A stretch of DNA of 64,000 nt from Vibrio sp. RE86. GTDB lineage: Bacteria; Pseudomonadota; Gammaproteobacteria; Enterobacterales; Vibrionaceae. Position numbers and translations under genes: made by a program. Shown in pieces: positions 15,350-25,189 of the stretch (position 1 is the first letter of the stretch; each line of letters starts with the position of its first letter). The notes below the pieces were generated by a model. The model saw nothing but the letters and a program-made list of their open reading frames with translations. It searched no databases and was not told the origin of the DNA. The stretch lies in contig NZ_VTXI01000001.1 in assembly GCF_013114545.1 (NCBI RefSeq), positions 124,001 through 188,000 on the forward strand, in the 5' to 3' direction.

Positions 15350-15778
15350 ATGAGTCAAGATTTTGATAGACAGACGAGTTTTGGTTGGTTGATTAACGTA
15401 TTAGCCAACGATGCCTCAAAGCTGTTTGATAGTGAGCTCAAAAAGCATGGTCTAACAATAGCACTTTGGCCGACGCTAATGTGTTTATGGGAAGAAGAGG
15501 GCGTGACTCAAAGAGAAATCGCCAAGAAATCCAAAGTGGAAAACTCGACGACGACGCGCACCTTAGACAAACTAGAGAAACTTGGTTTAGTAGAACGTCA
15601 AGCGGATCCAGAAAGTCGTCGTTCTTTTCGTATTTACCTAACGGACGAGGGAAGGGCGCTTGAGAGTAAGCTGATTCCAATCCCTGCCAGGATAAACAAT
15701 GAGTACTTGAGTGCGTTAGAGCTAAGTGAACAGAAAGAGTTGGTTCGCTTATTAAAGAAGCTGGTGGATAGAGTCTAA
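15350..15778 (+). CDS. MarR-family regulator
   Basis: A 142-residue winged-helix regulator (an in-frame ATG at 15338 would add four residues). The recognition region TQREIAKKSKVENSTTTRTLDKLEKLGLVERQADPESRRSFRIYLTDEG contains the MarR helix-turn-helix and the wing with its conserved Asp/Arg tip, written here only to locate it at about residues 50-100. Dimerising helices flank it. It is downstream of cytochrome b561 in one operon, and the palindrome at 14614-14661 is its likely operator, giving autoregulation and joint control of cytochrome c'. The effector is unknown. The call is firm from the helix pattern; regulation is inferred. Confidence 0.87.
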   Translation: MSQDFDRQTSFGWLINVLANDASKLFDSELKKHGLTIALWPTLMCLWEEEGVTQREIAKKSKVENSTTTRTLDKLEKLGLVERQADPESRRSFRIYLTDEGRALESKLIPIPARINNEYLSALELSEQKELVRLLKKLVDRV

Positions 15779-15818
15779 CTCGCCCGTCGTAGCAAATTAG
15801 GTTTGAATGGAGTGTGAA

Positions 15819-16817
15819 ATGACCAAACCACTAAATGAATGCATTGTCCCGATGTACCCGACGCTTCAAGCGTTAGATGTGAATGCACTTGAGGCTGGAG
15901 AGCATAAATTTTGGTTTGCAGTGGCAACGGATGCCATTGGTCATCCTCAAACGCTGCCAGTTCGAGTGTTTAAAGGCGACAAGCCGGGCAAACGCATCAT
16001 GATTACGGCGGGTGTTCATGGTGACGAGCAAAACGGGATTCTCACGGCGCAGAAAATTGCGCGAGAGCTAGAAGGAAAAACGATCGCTGGCTGTATTACG
16101 ATTGTGCCAGCAGTGAACCTATCGGGCATTGCTCGCCATAGTCGTGATTTTCATTCGGCCGCACCAGACAGCTCTTCTGCGAACTTAAATCGCCTGTTTC
16201 CAGGTGACCCAAATGGGGATGATGCGAGTCGTTATGCACACAGTTTGTGGGAAAATCTACTTAAACCTAATGCTGACTTAGCGATCGATTTGCACTCTCA
16301 AACCAGTGGTAGTGCCTACCCACTTTATGCGTTTGCTGACTATCGAATTGAGGATGCGATTCGCATGGCGAGGTTGATTAACCCCGATGTTATTTTAAAT
16401 GACCCAGGTGATCCGGGCATTTTAGAGACCGTGTATAATCGAGCTGACATTCCTTCCATCACAATAGAAGTGGGCGTAGGGCGATACACGGATCTTGAAA
16501 TGGTTGAGCGCGCGACAACAGGTGTGCTCAATGTCTTACGCTCGTATGAGCTTGTTCAGGGCGAAGTGCTCCAGACAGAACAACCATGTGTCGAAGGCGA
16601 TAGCATTACCAGTATTCGCGCGCAGCAAGGTGGATTTGTTATTTGTCATGTCGAGTTGATGGAACGTGTTGAGCAGGGGCAAAAGGTTGCAACTCAATAC
16701 AACAGCTTTGGCGATGAGATTCAGGTTTACCACTCACCGTCGCAAGGCACAGTAATTAGCCACAACGTTGAATCCGTTCGCGCACCTGGTTCACTGGTGG
16801 TAAGACTGATCAAGTGA
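15819..16817 (+). CDS. succinylglutamate desuccinylase/aspartoacylase-family hydrolase
   Basis: A 332-residue zinc hydrolase of the AstE/AspA branch of the M14 fold. Zinc ligands are visible as GVHGDEQNGI (His67, Glu70) and DLHSQ (His159), with the catalytic glutamate in ITIEVGVG (about 220). The C-terminal part (about 240-332) is the small beta domain found in the AstE-like deacylases that have no fixed role in arginine catabolism. Substrate is probably an N-acyl amino acid or a related amide. The ATG at 15819 follows GGAG by 6 bases and is preferred to the ATG at 15807. It follows marR by 40 bases and may be in the same transcript. Confidence 0.83.
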   Translation: MTKPLNECIVPMYPTLQALDVNALEAGEHKFWFAVATDAIGHPQTLPVRVFKGDKPGKRIMITAGVHGDEQNGILTAQKIARELEGKTIAGCITIVPAVNLSGIARHSRDFHSAAPDSSSANLNRLFPGDPNGDDASRYAHSLWENLLKPNADLAIDLHSQTSGSAYPLYAFADYRIEDAIRMARLINPDVILNDPGDPGILETVYNRADIPSITIEVGVGRYTDLEMVERATTGVLNVLRSYELVQGEVLQTEQPCVEGDSITSIRAQQGGFVICHVELMERVEQGQKVATQYNSFGDEIQVYHSPSQGTVISHNVESVRAPGSLVVRLIK

Positions 16818-16834
16818 TCTCTGGTAACTGGATG

Positions 16835-18682
16835 CTAAGCTTTCGACCCATCTGAGTCCGAAAGCTGGGCATCCAGTAGTTCTTCATGCACCGCAATTGA
16901 CTGCTCCACAATCTGACTGATCTCTTTGACTTGCTCTGGAGCAGATTCAGCGACACTACTGATAAACTCTTCGACCGATTCATTAATGTCGCTCTCTTCA
17001 CGGTCTGCGGATCGTAGATTTTGATTCGTTTCGACAATTGTACTGACCATCTCTTGGCTAAATTCTGCCAACATTTCAGGCGCTTGCTCTGCGAGCGTTT
17101 CAACGATTGAGCTCGTTTCCTCTTCGAGAGAGTCACTGATGGTCACGAGGATCTTCATGGTGTTTTCTGGCTCTTTCTCTAACAACCACTCAATAACACT
17201 CTCAATTTGTTCAGTTTCCGCCAAGCGTTTTGCGATTTCGACCGACAGTTCAGGGTTGGTTAGAGTGAGTGCCCTAAACAGAGTCACCGTGTCGATGGAC
17301 TCAATTTGAGCGGCTTTTTCGGCCAGTGCAGCGGTCCACTCCGGGTTACGGTTTGAAAGTTCACGAATAAACGCAATGGCTTTGCTTGGGTGCTCTTTCG
17401 CCAAAGTTTCAACTTGTTCGAGTGCTTCATCGACAAACAGAGAATGCTCTTGATATTCAGTTCGAGGGTCGAGCTCTTCATGAATCGAAGCCGGGGTGTG
17501 CATGACAAAGCTCTCTTGTTCCTCGACAGGCAGCGCTTGGCGCACTGACATACGATAGATAGTGAACATGATAAGGGCAATATCGACGAAAATGATAAAG
17601 CCAAACAGCGCACTATCATCAATTCTTTGCATCAAAATTGAGGCGGTATAGGGACCGATGATTGAGCCAATGGCATAGATGCAGAGTAAGCCAGAAAGCA
17701 CGGGCACGAGTTGGGATTTGATTGCTCGGTCAAAGGTTTCTGAAATACTCAGTGGGTAAAGACAGGCGATTAATCCCATCGTCACTGCGACTAACATCAG
17801 CGGAGCGAATTGCCAACCGAGCTCAAGTGAAACTGGTAGAGCAAAGCTAGTCACGGCGAGGACAAAACAGCCAAATAGAATCACCTTACGTCGCTCGAAC
17901 TTGTCGGAAAGATAACCCATAGGCAATTGAAGCAAGATACCGCCAGCGGTTGCTGCTCCCATAAAGACAGAGAGTTCAAACCCTGTGATCCCTTGCTCAC
18001 CAGCGTAAACGGGTAACATGTTAGCGATAGTCGAGTATAGGATGCCACACACGAAGCAGGTCACAAATCCAAGCGGAGATAGGGTGTAAATGGACCGTAA
18101 AGGCATAGATTCGGTTTCTTCTATTTGAGGTTCAAACTGAGAAACAAACACCACAGGCGATACAGAAATACTGAACAAGACACCACATAGGATAAACAGT
18201 GTAGTCTCGCTAGGCGGCGCCAAAGCCAAGCCAAACTGGCCTAAGGTAATCGCACTAAGAATGACGACCTGGTTAAACGCTAGGATCTTACCTCGGTTAG
18301 ATTCACTAGAAACGCTGTTAAACCATGTGTCTAGAGTCGCGGTGGCACACGCAATACAAAATCCCATCAGTGCACGCATGATGGACCATACCCAAACCTC
18401 CTCACTTAAACCCATGATCAAAATTGCACTTGCGCCTAAACTGCCACACATAGCAAAGGTACGCACTAAGCCGATTTGCCTCAGAACTCGTTTCCCGATG
18501 ATAGCGCCCAGCAAGAAGCCGACCGAGTACATAGACAAAATAAAACCGATCGATTGAACACCGACTTGTTCTGCCGCCAGTTTGACTGGGAGCAGGATGC
18601 CGCTCAGCCCATGGCTGCTCATGAGCAAGAACGAGCTGATGAAGAGGAGAGTCAATGGACGCAGGGTTGCAGTGATGGTCAT
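16835..18682 (-). CDS. MFS transporter with a long acidic helical C-terminal tail
   Basis: A 615-residue protein. Residues 1 to about 395 form a 12-helix MFS domain of the YcaD type (LLPVKLAAEQVGVQSIGFIL near the start, GYLSDKFERRKVILFG in the middle). The last 200 or so residues are cytoplasmic, strongly acidic and predicted all-helical, with recurring short motifs such as LAEKAAQIES, LAEQAPEMLAEF and SVAESAPEQVKEI. Typical MFS carriers end near 400 residues, so the tail is an addition. It may sense or bind a partner. Substrate unknown. It converges on the AstE-like gene and is divergent from the yjiH-type gene. Confidence 0.8.
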   Translation of the reverse strand: MTITATLRPLTLLFISSFLLMSSHGLSGILLPVKLAAEQVGVQSIGFILSMYSVGFLLGAIIGKRVLRQIGLVRTFAMCGSLGASAILIMGLSEEVWVWSIMRALMGFCIACATATLDTWFNSVSSESNRGKILAFNQVVILSAITLGQFGLALAPPSETTLFILCGVLFSISVSPVVFVSQFEPQIEETESMPLRSIYTLSPLGFVTCFVCGILYSTIANMLPVYAGEQGITGFELSVFMGAATAGGILLQLPMGYLSDKFERRKVILFGCFVLAVTSFALPVSLELGWQFAPLMLVAVTMGLIACLYPLSISETFDRAIKSQLVPVLSGLLCIYAIGSIIGPYTASILMQRIDDSALFGFIIFVDIALIMFTIYRMSVRQALPVEEQESFVMHTPASIHEELDPRTEYQEHSLFVDEALEQVETLAKEHPSKAIAFIRELSNRNPEWTAALAEKAAQIESIDTVTLFRALTLTNPELSVEIAKRLAETEQIESVIEWLLEKEPENTMKILVTISDSLEEETSSIVETLAEQAPEMLAEFSQEMVSTIVETNQNLRSADREESDINESVEEFISSVAESAPEQVKEISQIVEQSIAVHEELLDAQLSDSDGSKA

Positions 18683-18971
18683 ATAGCTCGAATGAATCCC
18701 TTTAAAAGTGATTTATTTATTTGATACCGATTTACATGGAGTTTGAAACATTGAGTATACCTAACTGCATACCATTCTGAAATTTATTGGTATCAAAAAT
18801 ATAACATACTAGATCTGTTCGTTTACATGGCGGGTTATTTTGACTTTTAATCCACTAATGGTGAATAAAATTTCATTTATCGCTTGTTTTGGGATTTTTT
18901 ATCGATATAATCGCTCTCATTGAAAAGTTATTCACTAAATGTGATTTTGTAGTCATCTAGGGAGCCGTCAG

Positions 18972-20345
18972 ATGAGCGATACACTTCTTGCCCAAGAGAA
19001 TCATAAGACAAACAGAAACTTATTAATGTTTGCGATTCCATCACTGTTGGGTTTGTTCTTTTTCCTTGCACCATTAACGTACGATGGTAACTTTACTTTC
19101 CCGCTAGCGCTGATGGCGAAAGGGGTTAAAGCCGTATTGGGTGATGCCATTTTACCTACCGTAACAGGTGTGATTTGTTTCTCTGCGATTGCATCGATTG
19201 CAGCAAGTCTAATCAAGCCAACTTTTGTGACTCAATCTCCTCTGCTTACTAGACTTTTTGTACTATCGCCAACATGGTTAGTGATTCGTTCACTGGGTGC
19301 GGCATTTACTTTGTTAGCGCTCCACCAGATTGGTCCTGAGATCATTTGGAATGGCAACACGGGTGGACTGGTTCTGAATGACCTTCTACCGTCTCTGCTT
19401 GTGACGTTCTTCTTAGCGGGTCTATTACTGCCACTACTGTTGAACTTTGGTCTTCTAGAGTTGCTTGGCACGATGCTCAGCAAGCTGATGCGTCCAGTTT
19501 TCCGTCTACCAGGTAGAGCTGCGATTGACTGTATGTCTTCATGGTTAGGTGATGGCACGGTAGGTGTTATCCTGACAAGTAAACAGTACGAAGATAAGAA
19601 ATACACGGCGCGTGAAGCGGCAGTTGTCGCAACAATGTTCTCACCTGTTGGTATCTCGTTCTCTCTTGTAGTACTGACTCAAGTTGGTCTGGCGAACTAC
19701 TTTGTTCCATTCTACTTCGCAATCTGTCTGTCAGGTGTTGTGGCAGCAATGGTGATTCAGTTCCTTCCACCTCTGTCTTACAAGAAAGATCTATACATCG
19801 ATGGTACTGCGCCTAACCGTGATGATGAGTTAGTTCCTGCAGGCAAAACCACAGTGGGTTACGGTCTTGAACTTGCACTTAAACGTGCAGACAAAGTGAA
19901 AAACCTAGGTTCGGTCGCGAAAGAAGGTATCAGCAATGCGTTAGATATGGTGTTTGGTGTACTACCGGTGGTTATGGCGATTGGTACTCTTGGTCTTATC
20001 GTTGCAGAAGCGACACCAATCTTCTCACTATTGGGTGCGCCGTTTGTCCCTCTTCTAGAAATGCTAAATGTGCCAGAAGCAGCTGCGGCAGCAGAGACAA
20101 TGTTAGTTGGCTTTACAGACATGTACGTTCCATCAATCATTGCAGCATCAACCATCAATACTGACCTAACGAAGTTTGTGGTAGCAGCGCTTTCGGTTAC
20201 TCAGCTTATCTTCATGTCAGAGACAGGTTCAGTGATTCTAAGCAGCAAGGTGCCAATTAACTTCCTAGAACTTGTTGCTATCTTCCTACTGAGAACGTTA
20301 GTAACACTGCCAATCATTGTTCTAGTGGCTCACGCAATCTTCTAA
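18972..20345 (+). CDS. YjiH-family nucleoside-recognition (gate) membrane protein
   Basis: A 457-residue membrane protein with about ten helices and the gate-domain signatures GRAAIDCMSSWLGDGTVGVIL (about 177-197) and the later VGFTDMYVPSIIAA (about 380-393). YjiH proteins belong to the nucleoside-recognition superfamily related to concentrative nucleoside carriers; their substrate is not established. The ATG follows GGGAG (AGGGAGCCGTCAG). A 289-base divergent promoter region separates it from the MFS gene. A terminator follows immediately. Confidence 0.85.
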   Translation: MSDTLLAQENHKTNRNLLMFAIPSLLGLFFFLAPLTYDGNFTFPLALMAKGVKAVLGDAILPTVTGVICFSAIASIAASLIKPTFVTQSPLLTRLFVLSPTWLVIRSLGAAFTLLALHQIGPEIIWNGNTGGLVLNDLLPSLLVTFFLAGLLLPLLLNFGLLELLGTMLSKLMRPVFRLPGRAAIDCMSSWLGDGTVGVILTSKQYEDKKYTAREAAVVATMFSPVGISFSLVVLTQVGLANYFVPFYFAICLSGVVAAMVIQFLPPLSYKKDLYIDGTAPNRDDELVPAGKTTVGYGLELALKRADKVKNLGSVAKEGISNALDMVFGVLPVVMAIGTLGLIVAEATPIFSLLGAPFVPLLEMLNVPEAAAAAETMLVGFTDMYVPSIIAASTINTDLTKFVVAALSVTQLIFMSETGSVILSSKVPINFLELVAIFLLRTLVTLPIIVLVAHAIF

Positions 20346-20363
20346 AAATTTAAAATGATAAAT

Positions 20364-20399
20364 AAAAAACCGATACGCTTAGGCCTATCGGTTTTTTTG
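20364..20399. terminator. bidirectional terminator
   Basis: AAAAAACCGATA / TATCGGTTTTTTT around a 10-nt loop, between the yjiH-type gene and hcr, which converge. Confidence 0.9.
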
Positions 20400-20424
20400 T
20401 TTATCCAGATTGGAATAGGTCTTT

Positions 20425-21459
20425 TTAAGCCAGTTCAATCTCGACATCACTTTGAACTTGGCTTGAGCAGGCTAGCGTATAACCATTGGCAATATCTTCT
20501 TCGCTCAAGGTTTCAGTGCTGGTGCGCGAGACCTCACCTTTAGTCACCTTACACTTGCACGAACCACACATACCGCTGCGGCAAGCGATGATGATTGGCA
20601 CGCCGTTCTCTTCCAATACGTCTGCAAGGGTAGAGCCTTGAGTGACTTCGGTTGCGACGCCAAACGCGGGTACTTCAAATTGAACCACACCATCGGATTC
20701 GCTTTCCGAATGAGCTTCGATCGGGGTGAAGCTCTCTTGATGGAATTGCTCAGGAGCGACACCCAGCGCTAAGGCACTGCTTTCCATATCTTGCATAAAC
20801 TGAGTCGGGCCACATAGGTAGACAGTGCGTTCAGCAATATCTGGGCAAAGTGTATTCAGCCATTCTTTGTCGAGTCGTCCCTGGGGATGACGTGTACCAC
20901 TATTATCTTTAAGCAATAGTTTGAAATCGAAGTTGTCATTAGCAGCATCCATCGACTCTAACTGATCAAAGTAGATCGTTTTGTCTGCGCTTTTTGCCAT
21001 ATGGATAAAGGTAATGTCGATACTCTCTTTATCCCGAAGCCAAGTTGAAGCCATCGACATCACAGGGGTGATACCACAGCCTGCACTAAGCAAAGCGACC
21101 TTTTTCTTTGGTGGGCAATCGACACTATTAAATGGTCCTGTAGGCGCTAATACATCGACAGCGTCGCCAATATTAAATTGGTCGATGACGTGATTCGACA
21201 CAAGACCACCGTCAACGCGTTTAATCGTAAGTTTTAGATGATCATCGCCGGGCATTGAAGAGAGGGAATAAGCGCGGTATTCCATTTTCCCATTCAACTC
21301 GAAGCCGAGTGATACAAACTGTCCTGGCTTAAAACCACTAAAGTGAAGGTGACTGCCATCGGCCGCCTCAAGTTTGATGCTAACCGTATCGTCCGTTTCG
21401 TCCCATTTATCGACGCAACGCATTTTTGCAGATTGATTATTTTGCCATTCAATAAACAT
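20425..21459 (-). CDS. hcr: hybrid-cluster protein reductase (NADH oxidoreductase)
   Basis: A 344-residue flavoprotein: FAD-binding domain with EYRAYSLSSMPG (about 61-72), NAD-binding domain beginning at KKVALLSAGCGITPVMSM (about 118-135), and a C-terminal plant-type 2Fe-2S domain with CRSGMCGSCKCKV (about 294-306) and a later Cys. It passes electrons from NADH to Hcp. The order FAD-NAD-FeS and length match E. coli Hcr (322 aa). It lies 73 bases downstream of hcp on the same strand and should share its transcript. Confidence 0.93.
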   Translation of the reverse strand: MFIEWQNNQSAKMRCVDKWDETDDTVSIKLEAADGSHLHFSGFKPGQFVSLGFELNGKMEYRAYSLSSMPGDDHLKLTIKRVDGGLVSNHVIDQFNIGDAVDVLAPTGPFNSVDCPPKKKVALLSAGCGITPVMSMASTWLRDKESIDITFIHMAKSADKTIYFDQLESMDAANDNFDFKLLLKDNSGTRHPQGRLDKEWLNTLCPDIAERTVYLCGPTQFMQDMESSALALGVAPEQFHQESFTPIEAHSESESDGVVQFEVPAFGVATEVTQGSTLADVLEENGVPIIIACRSGMCGSCKCKVTKGEVSRTSTETLSEEDIANGYTLACSSQVQSDVEIELA

Positions 21460-21532
21460 CGTTTCTCTCGTACAAAAGCGCCCAATACAAAGAGTAAAAT
21501 ACTCTAAGCATCGGGCGTGATCAGTGAAGGGA

Positions 21533-23194
21533 TTAAGCCGCTAGGATAGTTTTTAGGTCTTCTTCTACGTTGCCAATGCTGCGCATATCGAACTTATCTT
21601 GAATGACCTTGATTAGGTTGTCCGTTAAGAACGCAGGCGCAGTTGGGCCGGTGTAAATGCCTTTCACGCCTAGAGCAAACAGAGTCAGTAGAATCACGAT
21701 CGCTTTTTGCTCGAACCAAGATAGGACAAGAGTCAGTGGTAGCTCATTAATGTCACAATCAAATTCTTTAGACAGAGCAAGCGCAAGCTGAATTGCTGAG
21801 TACGCATCATTACATTGGCCAACATCAAGAAGACGTGGAATGCCGTTGATGTCGCCAAATTGATTCTTGTTGAAACGGAACTTACCACACGCAAGAGTTA
21901 GAATAACGCTGTCTTCTGGTGCTTGTGCGGTGAAGTCGGTGTAGTAACTACGTTCAGATTTATCACCGTCACAACCACCGACTAGGAAGAAGTGTTTGAT
22001 GTTGCCCGCTTTTACTTCTTCAACCACGGCTGGTGCAGCTTGCATTAGAGCGTTGCGGCCAAAGCCTACTGTGATCATTTGCTCAATTTCATCGTGCTGG
22101 AAGCCGTCTTGTGCAAGTGCACATTCGATCACTTCACTGAAATCGTCACCTTCAATGTGCGCCACTCCAGGCCAGCCCACAATGCTGCGAGTGAATAGGC
22201 GATCGGCATATTGACCTACGTTAGGGTTAAGCAGACAGTTTGACGTCATCACGATGGCACCAGGGAAGTTCGCAAACTCTTTTTGTTGGTTTTGCCAAGC
22301 GCTTCCGTAGTTACCTACTAAGTGAGGGTATTTGTTCAGCTCTGGGTAACCGTGTGCAGGTAGCATCTCGCCATTGGTGTAGACGTTGATGCCTTTGCCT
22401 TCGGTTTGCTGAAGAATCTTCTCAAGATCATGAAGATCGTGGCCTGATACTAAGATCGCTTTGCCTTTGACTGTCTTCACGTTAACCGCTGTCGGCTCAG
22501 GGTGACCAAACGTTTTGGTTTCACCGTGATCGAGCATTTCCATCACTTTATAGTTCATTAGGCCGATCTGCATTGAACACTCTAACAATGCATTAAGATC
22601 TTCAGGATCGGTACCCAACCACGCCATGATTTGGTGGTATTCGGCAAAGATGTCATCTGAAGTTTGCTCAAGAACGCGTGCGTGTTCCATGTAAGCAGCC
22701 GCACCTTTTAGGCCATATAGACAAAGTAGGCGCAGGCCGATGACATCTTCACTGATCGTTTCGTAACCACGGTTAACCGCAACTTGAGGTGCGTAAGCAA
22801 GGATTTCTTCAGCGCTAGCAGGAAGCTCAAAGTCAGCAACTGCTGGCGCCTCTTCAAGCGCAACGTCTCCCAGTTTTGCTGCGGCTAACGTTTGCTCTTT
22901 TAAGCGAGCTTTGAATTGGGCAGCTAGCGCAGAGAGTTCAAGAATACGTGCTGGGTCGAAGTTAACGTTGGTCAGCGTAGAGAAGAAAGCTCGCGGTGCC
23001 CATTGGTTAATCTCAGCGTCGATGATGTCGAATTTTTTCGCTTGCTGAGCCCAGTAAGAGACACCTTGCAGCGTGTAAACCAAAACATCTTGAAGATCAG
23101 AAACTTCAGAGGTTTTCCCACACATACCTTGTGCGAATGAGCAACCTTTAACGGTTGGGGTTTGAATAGTCTGTTCACATTGAATACAGAACAT
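21533..23194 (-). CDS. hcp: hybrid cluster protein (hydroxylamine reductase / NO reductase)
   Basis: A 553-residue cytoplasmic protein with the class II N-terminal cysteine set Cys3, Cys6, Cys18 and Cys25 that binds the simple Fe-S cluster, and the hybrid-cluster ligands further on in [29 protein letters not shown] and [11 protein letters not shown]. Hcp reduces nitric oxide to nitrous oxide at high affinity and can reduce hydroxylamine; it protects anaerobic cells during nitrate and nitrite respiration. It is preceded by a sigma-54 promoter and NorR-like sites and followed by hcr. Confidence 0.95.
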   Translation of the reverse strand: MFCIQCEQTIQTPTVKGCSFAQGMCGKTSEVSDLQDVLVYTLQGVSYWAQQAKKFDIIDAEINQWAPRAFFSTLTNVNFDPARILELSALAAQFKARLKEQTLAAAKLGDVALEEAPAVADFELPASAEEILAYAPQVAVNRGYETISEDVIGLRLLCLYGLKGAAAYMEHARVLEQTSDDIFAEYHQIMAWLGTDPEDLNALLECSMQIGLMNYKVMEMLDHGETKTFGHPEPTAVNVKTVKGKAILVSGHDLHDLEKILQQTEGKGINVYTNGEMLPAHGYPELNKYPHLVGNYGSAWQNQQKEFANFPGAIVMTSNCLLNPNVGQYADRLFTRSIVGWPGVAHIEGDDFSEVIECALAQDGFQHDEIEQMITVGFGRNALMQAAPAVVEEVKAGNIKHFFLVGGCDGDKSERSYYTDFTAQAPEDSVILTLACGKFRFNKNQFGDINGIPRLLDVGQCNDAYSAIQLALALSKEFDCDINELPLTLVLSWFEQKAIVILLTLFALGVKGIYTGPTAPAFLTDNLIKVIQDKFDMRSIGNVEEDLKTILAA

Positions 23195-23266
23195 AGCGTG
23201 TCTCCAGTAACGATTATTTAATTATCAGCGGTTTGTTGCGCTTCGTTTTAATATGTCACTGTAAAA

Positions 23267-23281
23267 GCAGGGATTGTGCCA
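23267..23281 (-). promoter_or_regulatory. sigma-54 promoter of hcp-hcr
   Basis: On the minus strand the sequence is TGGCACAATCCCTGC, with GG and GC correctly spaced for the -24/-12 elements. It lies about 73 bases before the hcp start, just downstream of norR, whose product activates sigma-54 polymerase. Confidence 0.78.
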
Positions 23282-23336
23282 AAGTTTAAGTATTTGATTT
23301 TATTTAAATAAATGGATCCTTGTTTTGGCTCTTGTT

Positions 23337-23370
23337 GTGAAAAGGACAACGGCACTGATGTCTTTTTTAC
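23337..23370 (-). promoter_or_regulatory. candidate NorR enhancer sites
   Basis: Two copies of the GT-N7-AC core occur 23 bp apart: GTGAAAAGGAC at 23337-23347, within a longer GTTGT-N7-ACAAC dyad, and GTCTTTTTTAC at 23360-23370. They sit 55-90 bp before the hcp sigma-54 promoter. A third site as in E. coli norVW was not found. Confidence 0.5.
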
Positions 23371-23389
23371 AACAATGGGCCGCGCCCAG

Positions 23390-24919
23390 TTAGAGGTTGA
23401 TATCGAACTTTTTACCCATGCGGTATAGATTGCCCCGATCCATCTGTAGAAAATCAGCGGCTTTTGCCCAAGTTCTATCCGATTTATCAAGAGCATGGTT
23501 AATGAGCGCCTTTTGATATTCTTCGACAAGCGCTCGCATGCCAACACTGTGTTGCGGAAAGTATTTTGATGTACTTTTTACACTGATACTGTGATTGTTC
23601 AGTTCGAAGTGATGCAAATTGATGATGTGTTTCTGCTCTTGGATAGCTCTCAGCGCAGATCTAGTTAGCGTATGTTCAAGCTCACGTACATTACCGGGCC
23701 AGCTTTGTGTCTCTAGTCGGTTTAGGGCTTTAGGATGTAAGTGCAAGTTTGGAATATTGAACTGATTACGCACTTTTTCAAGTAGATAGCCCGCAAGTAC
23801 GGGAATATCCCCCTCGCGTTTTCGAAGTGGGGGAACGGCGATAGGAAAGACGTTCAAGCGATGGTAAAGGTCTGCTCGAAACTGCCCTTGTTCAACCTCG
23901 TGTTCAAGGTTGCGGTTGGTGGCAGCAATGATGCGCACGTTGACCAGTAGGTGTTTATCACTACCGACGCGTTGCAGCTCACCTTGCTGAATCACCCTTA
24001 GCAGCTTGGCTTGCAGTAACAGCGGAAGTTCGCCCAGTTCGTCTAGGAAAATCGTTCCGCCATCGGCGAGTTCAAATTTACCTGCTCGAGAGCTATTAGC
24101 GCCGGTAAAGGCCCCTTTGACATGGCCAAACAGCTCACTCTCCGCTAACCCTTCTGGTAAAGCGGCGCAGTTAACGTAAATCATGGGTTTATCACTGCGG
24201 TGAGATTGGGCATGAACGCTATGAGCGACCAGTTCTTTACCCACACCGGTTTCACCTGTAATGAGCACGGCGTAATCAGATTGAGCCACCGTGGCGATGT
24301 TGTTACGCAGCTGGTGGATTTGAGGGCTGACGCCAACCATCTCACCTTCTTTAGAGCGTGCTTGCTGGATTAACGTCTCAGTGACGTGTTTTTGCTTCTT
24401 GTTCTGTGCTTTTAGGGCTTTGATTTGACCAATATTACGCAAGGTAGCGGCGGCAAGTGCGGCGAAAGTTTCAATGGTAATTGGGTCAATGGCGTCAAAC
24501 GCGCCAACGGTTAGCGAATCTAAGGTTAACACCCCCACCAATTGTCCCTCGACGTATAGGCTGCACCCGAGGCAATCATGCACATCGAGCTCTGCTTCCT
24601 CACTCAGCAAAATGCCACTAAAAGGATCAGGCAGTTCACAGTTTGCATCAAATCGAACCGGTTCTTTGCTCTGCATTATGACTTCAAGGCGAGGATGAGC
24701 TTTAGGGAAGAAGCGTCGTCCAAGTACGCTACTGCTCAGCCCTTTCACGGCGACGGGAGTAAGAAAGCCATTTTCATCAAGAATGAACAGCGCACTGGCA
24801 TCACAAGGGAAAACCTGATCGATACCATCAATCAAATGTTGGTACTGCTTTTCGCTGGTGAGGTTTGAACTCAGGTTTAGCGCGATGTCGAGCAGCACTT
24901 TATTCGTGTTTTGGTGCAT
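23390..24919 (-). CDS. norR: NorR nitric-oxide-responsive sigma-54 activator
   Basis: A 509-residue activator in three parts: a GAF domain (about 1-165) with a mononuclear iron for NO sensing, whose probable ligands Arg77, Asp98, Cys116 and Asp134 align with those of E. coli NorR; an AAA+ domain with Walker [10 protein letters not shown] (about 222-230) and GAFTGA (269-274) for sigma-54 contact; and a C-terminal Fis-type helix-turn-helix ending [16 protein letters not shown]. It lies just upstream of hcp on the same strand with its own gap of 195 bases, so it probably activates hcp-hcr. Confidence 0.93.
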   Translation of the reverse strand: MHQNTNKVLLDIALNLSSNLTSEKQYQHLIDGIDQVFPCDASALFILDENGFLTPVAVKGLSSSVLGRRFFPKAHPRLEVIMQSKEPVRFDANCELPDPFSGILLSEEAELDVHDCLGCSLYVEGQLVGVLTLDSLTVGAFDAIDPITIETFAALAAATLRNIGQIKALKAQNKKQKHVTETLIQQARSKEGEMVGVSPQIHQLRNNIATVAQSDYAVLITGETGVGKELVAHSVHAQSHRSDKPMIYVNCAALPEGLAESELFGHVKGAFTGANSSRAGKFELADGGTIFLDELGELPLLLQAKLLRVIQQGELQRVGSDKHLLVNVRIIAATNRNLEHEVEQGQFRADLYHRLNVFPIAVPPLRKREGDIPVLAGYLLEKVRNQFNIPNLHLHPKALNRLETQSWPGNVRELEHTLTRSALRAIQEQKHIINLHHFELNNHSISVKSTSKYFPQHSVGMRALVEEYQKALINHALDKSDRTWAKAADFLQMDRGNLYRMGKKFDINL

Positions 24920-25043
24920 TGAAGATACTCAGGCAAAGAAGTGTGACAGCATCCTAACAAGCGGTTGTCATTTTCACATCGTACTAACGGATATAAACGC
25001 CGTACCATTGATGTGGGTCAATCGAGGAAGAAGAGCCATTTAC

Positions 25044-25085
25044 TCATTCCATTTGGTTATCACGCTTATACGAGGGATTCATTAT
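25044..25085 (+). repeat. copy 1 of a 42-bp upstream repeat
   Basis: This block begins TCATTCCATTTGGTTATCAC and ends TTCATTAT; it matches the block at 25955-25996 at 34 of 42 positions, the first 20 being identical. It lies 146 bases before the start of the outer-membrane barrel gene. A shared operator or promoter element is the simplest reading. Confidence 0.75.
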
Positions 25086-25189
25086 CTTGCTCAATCAGGT
25101 AGCTGTTAGCATGTGGGTTCTTTCATTAGCCTACATGGTAGAACGGCTCAACCCTTTGAAATGGAAAGCTGAAACGAATTAAGTGCCCC

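Noticed and set aside
18683..18971. Possible purine riboswitch or FNR site before the yjiH-type gene
   Set aside because: No conserved riboswitch core or good FNR/CRP dyad found on reading; only ordinary AT-rich promoter sequence.
24578..24868. 96-codon plus-strand frame within norR
   Set aside because: Antisense to the well-supported GAF domain of norR; no supporting signals.
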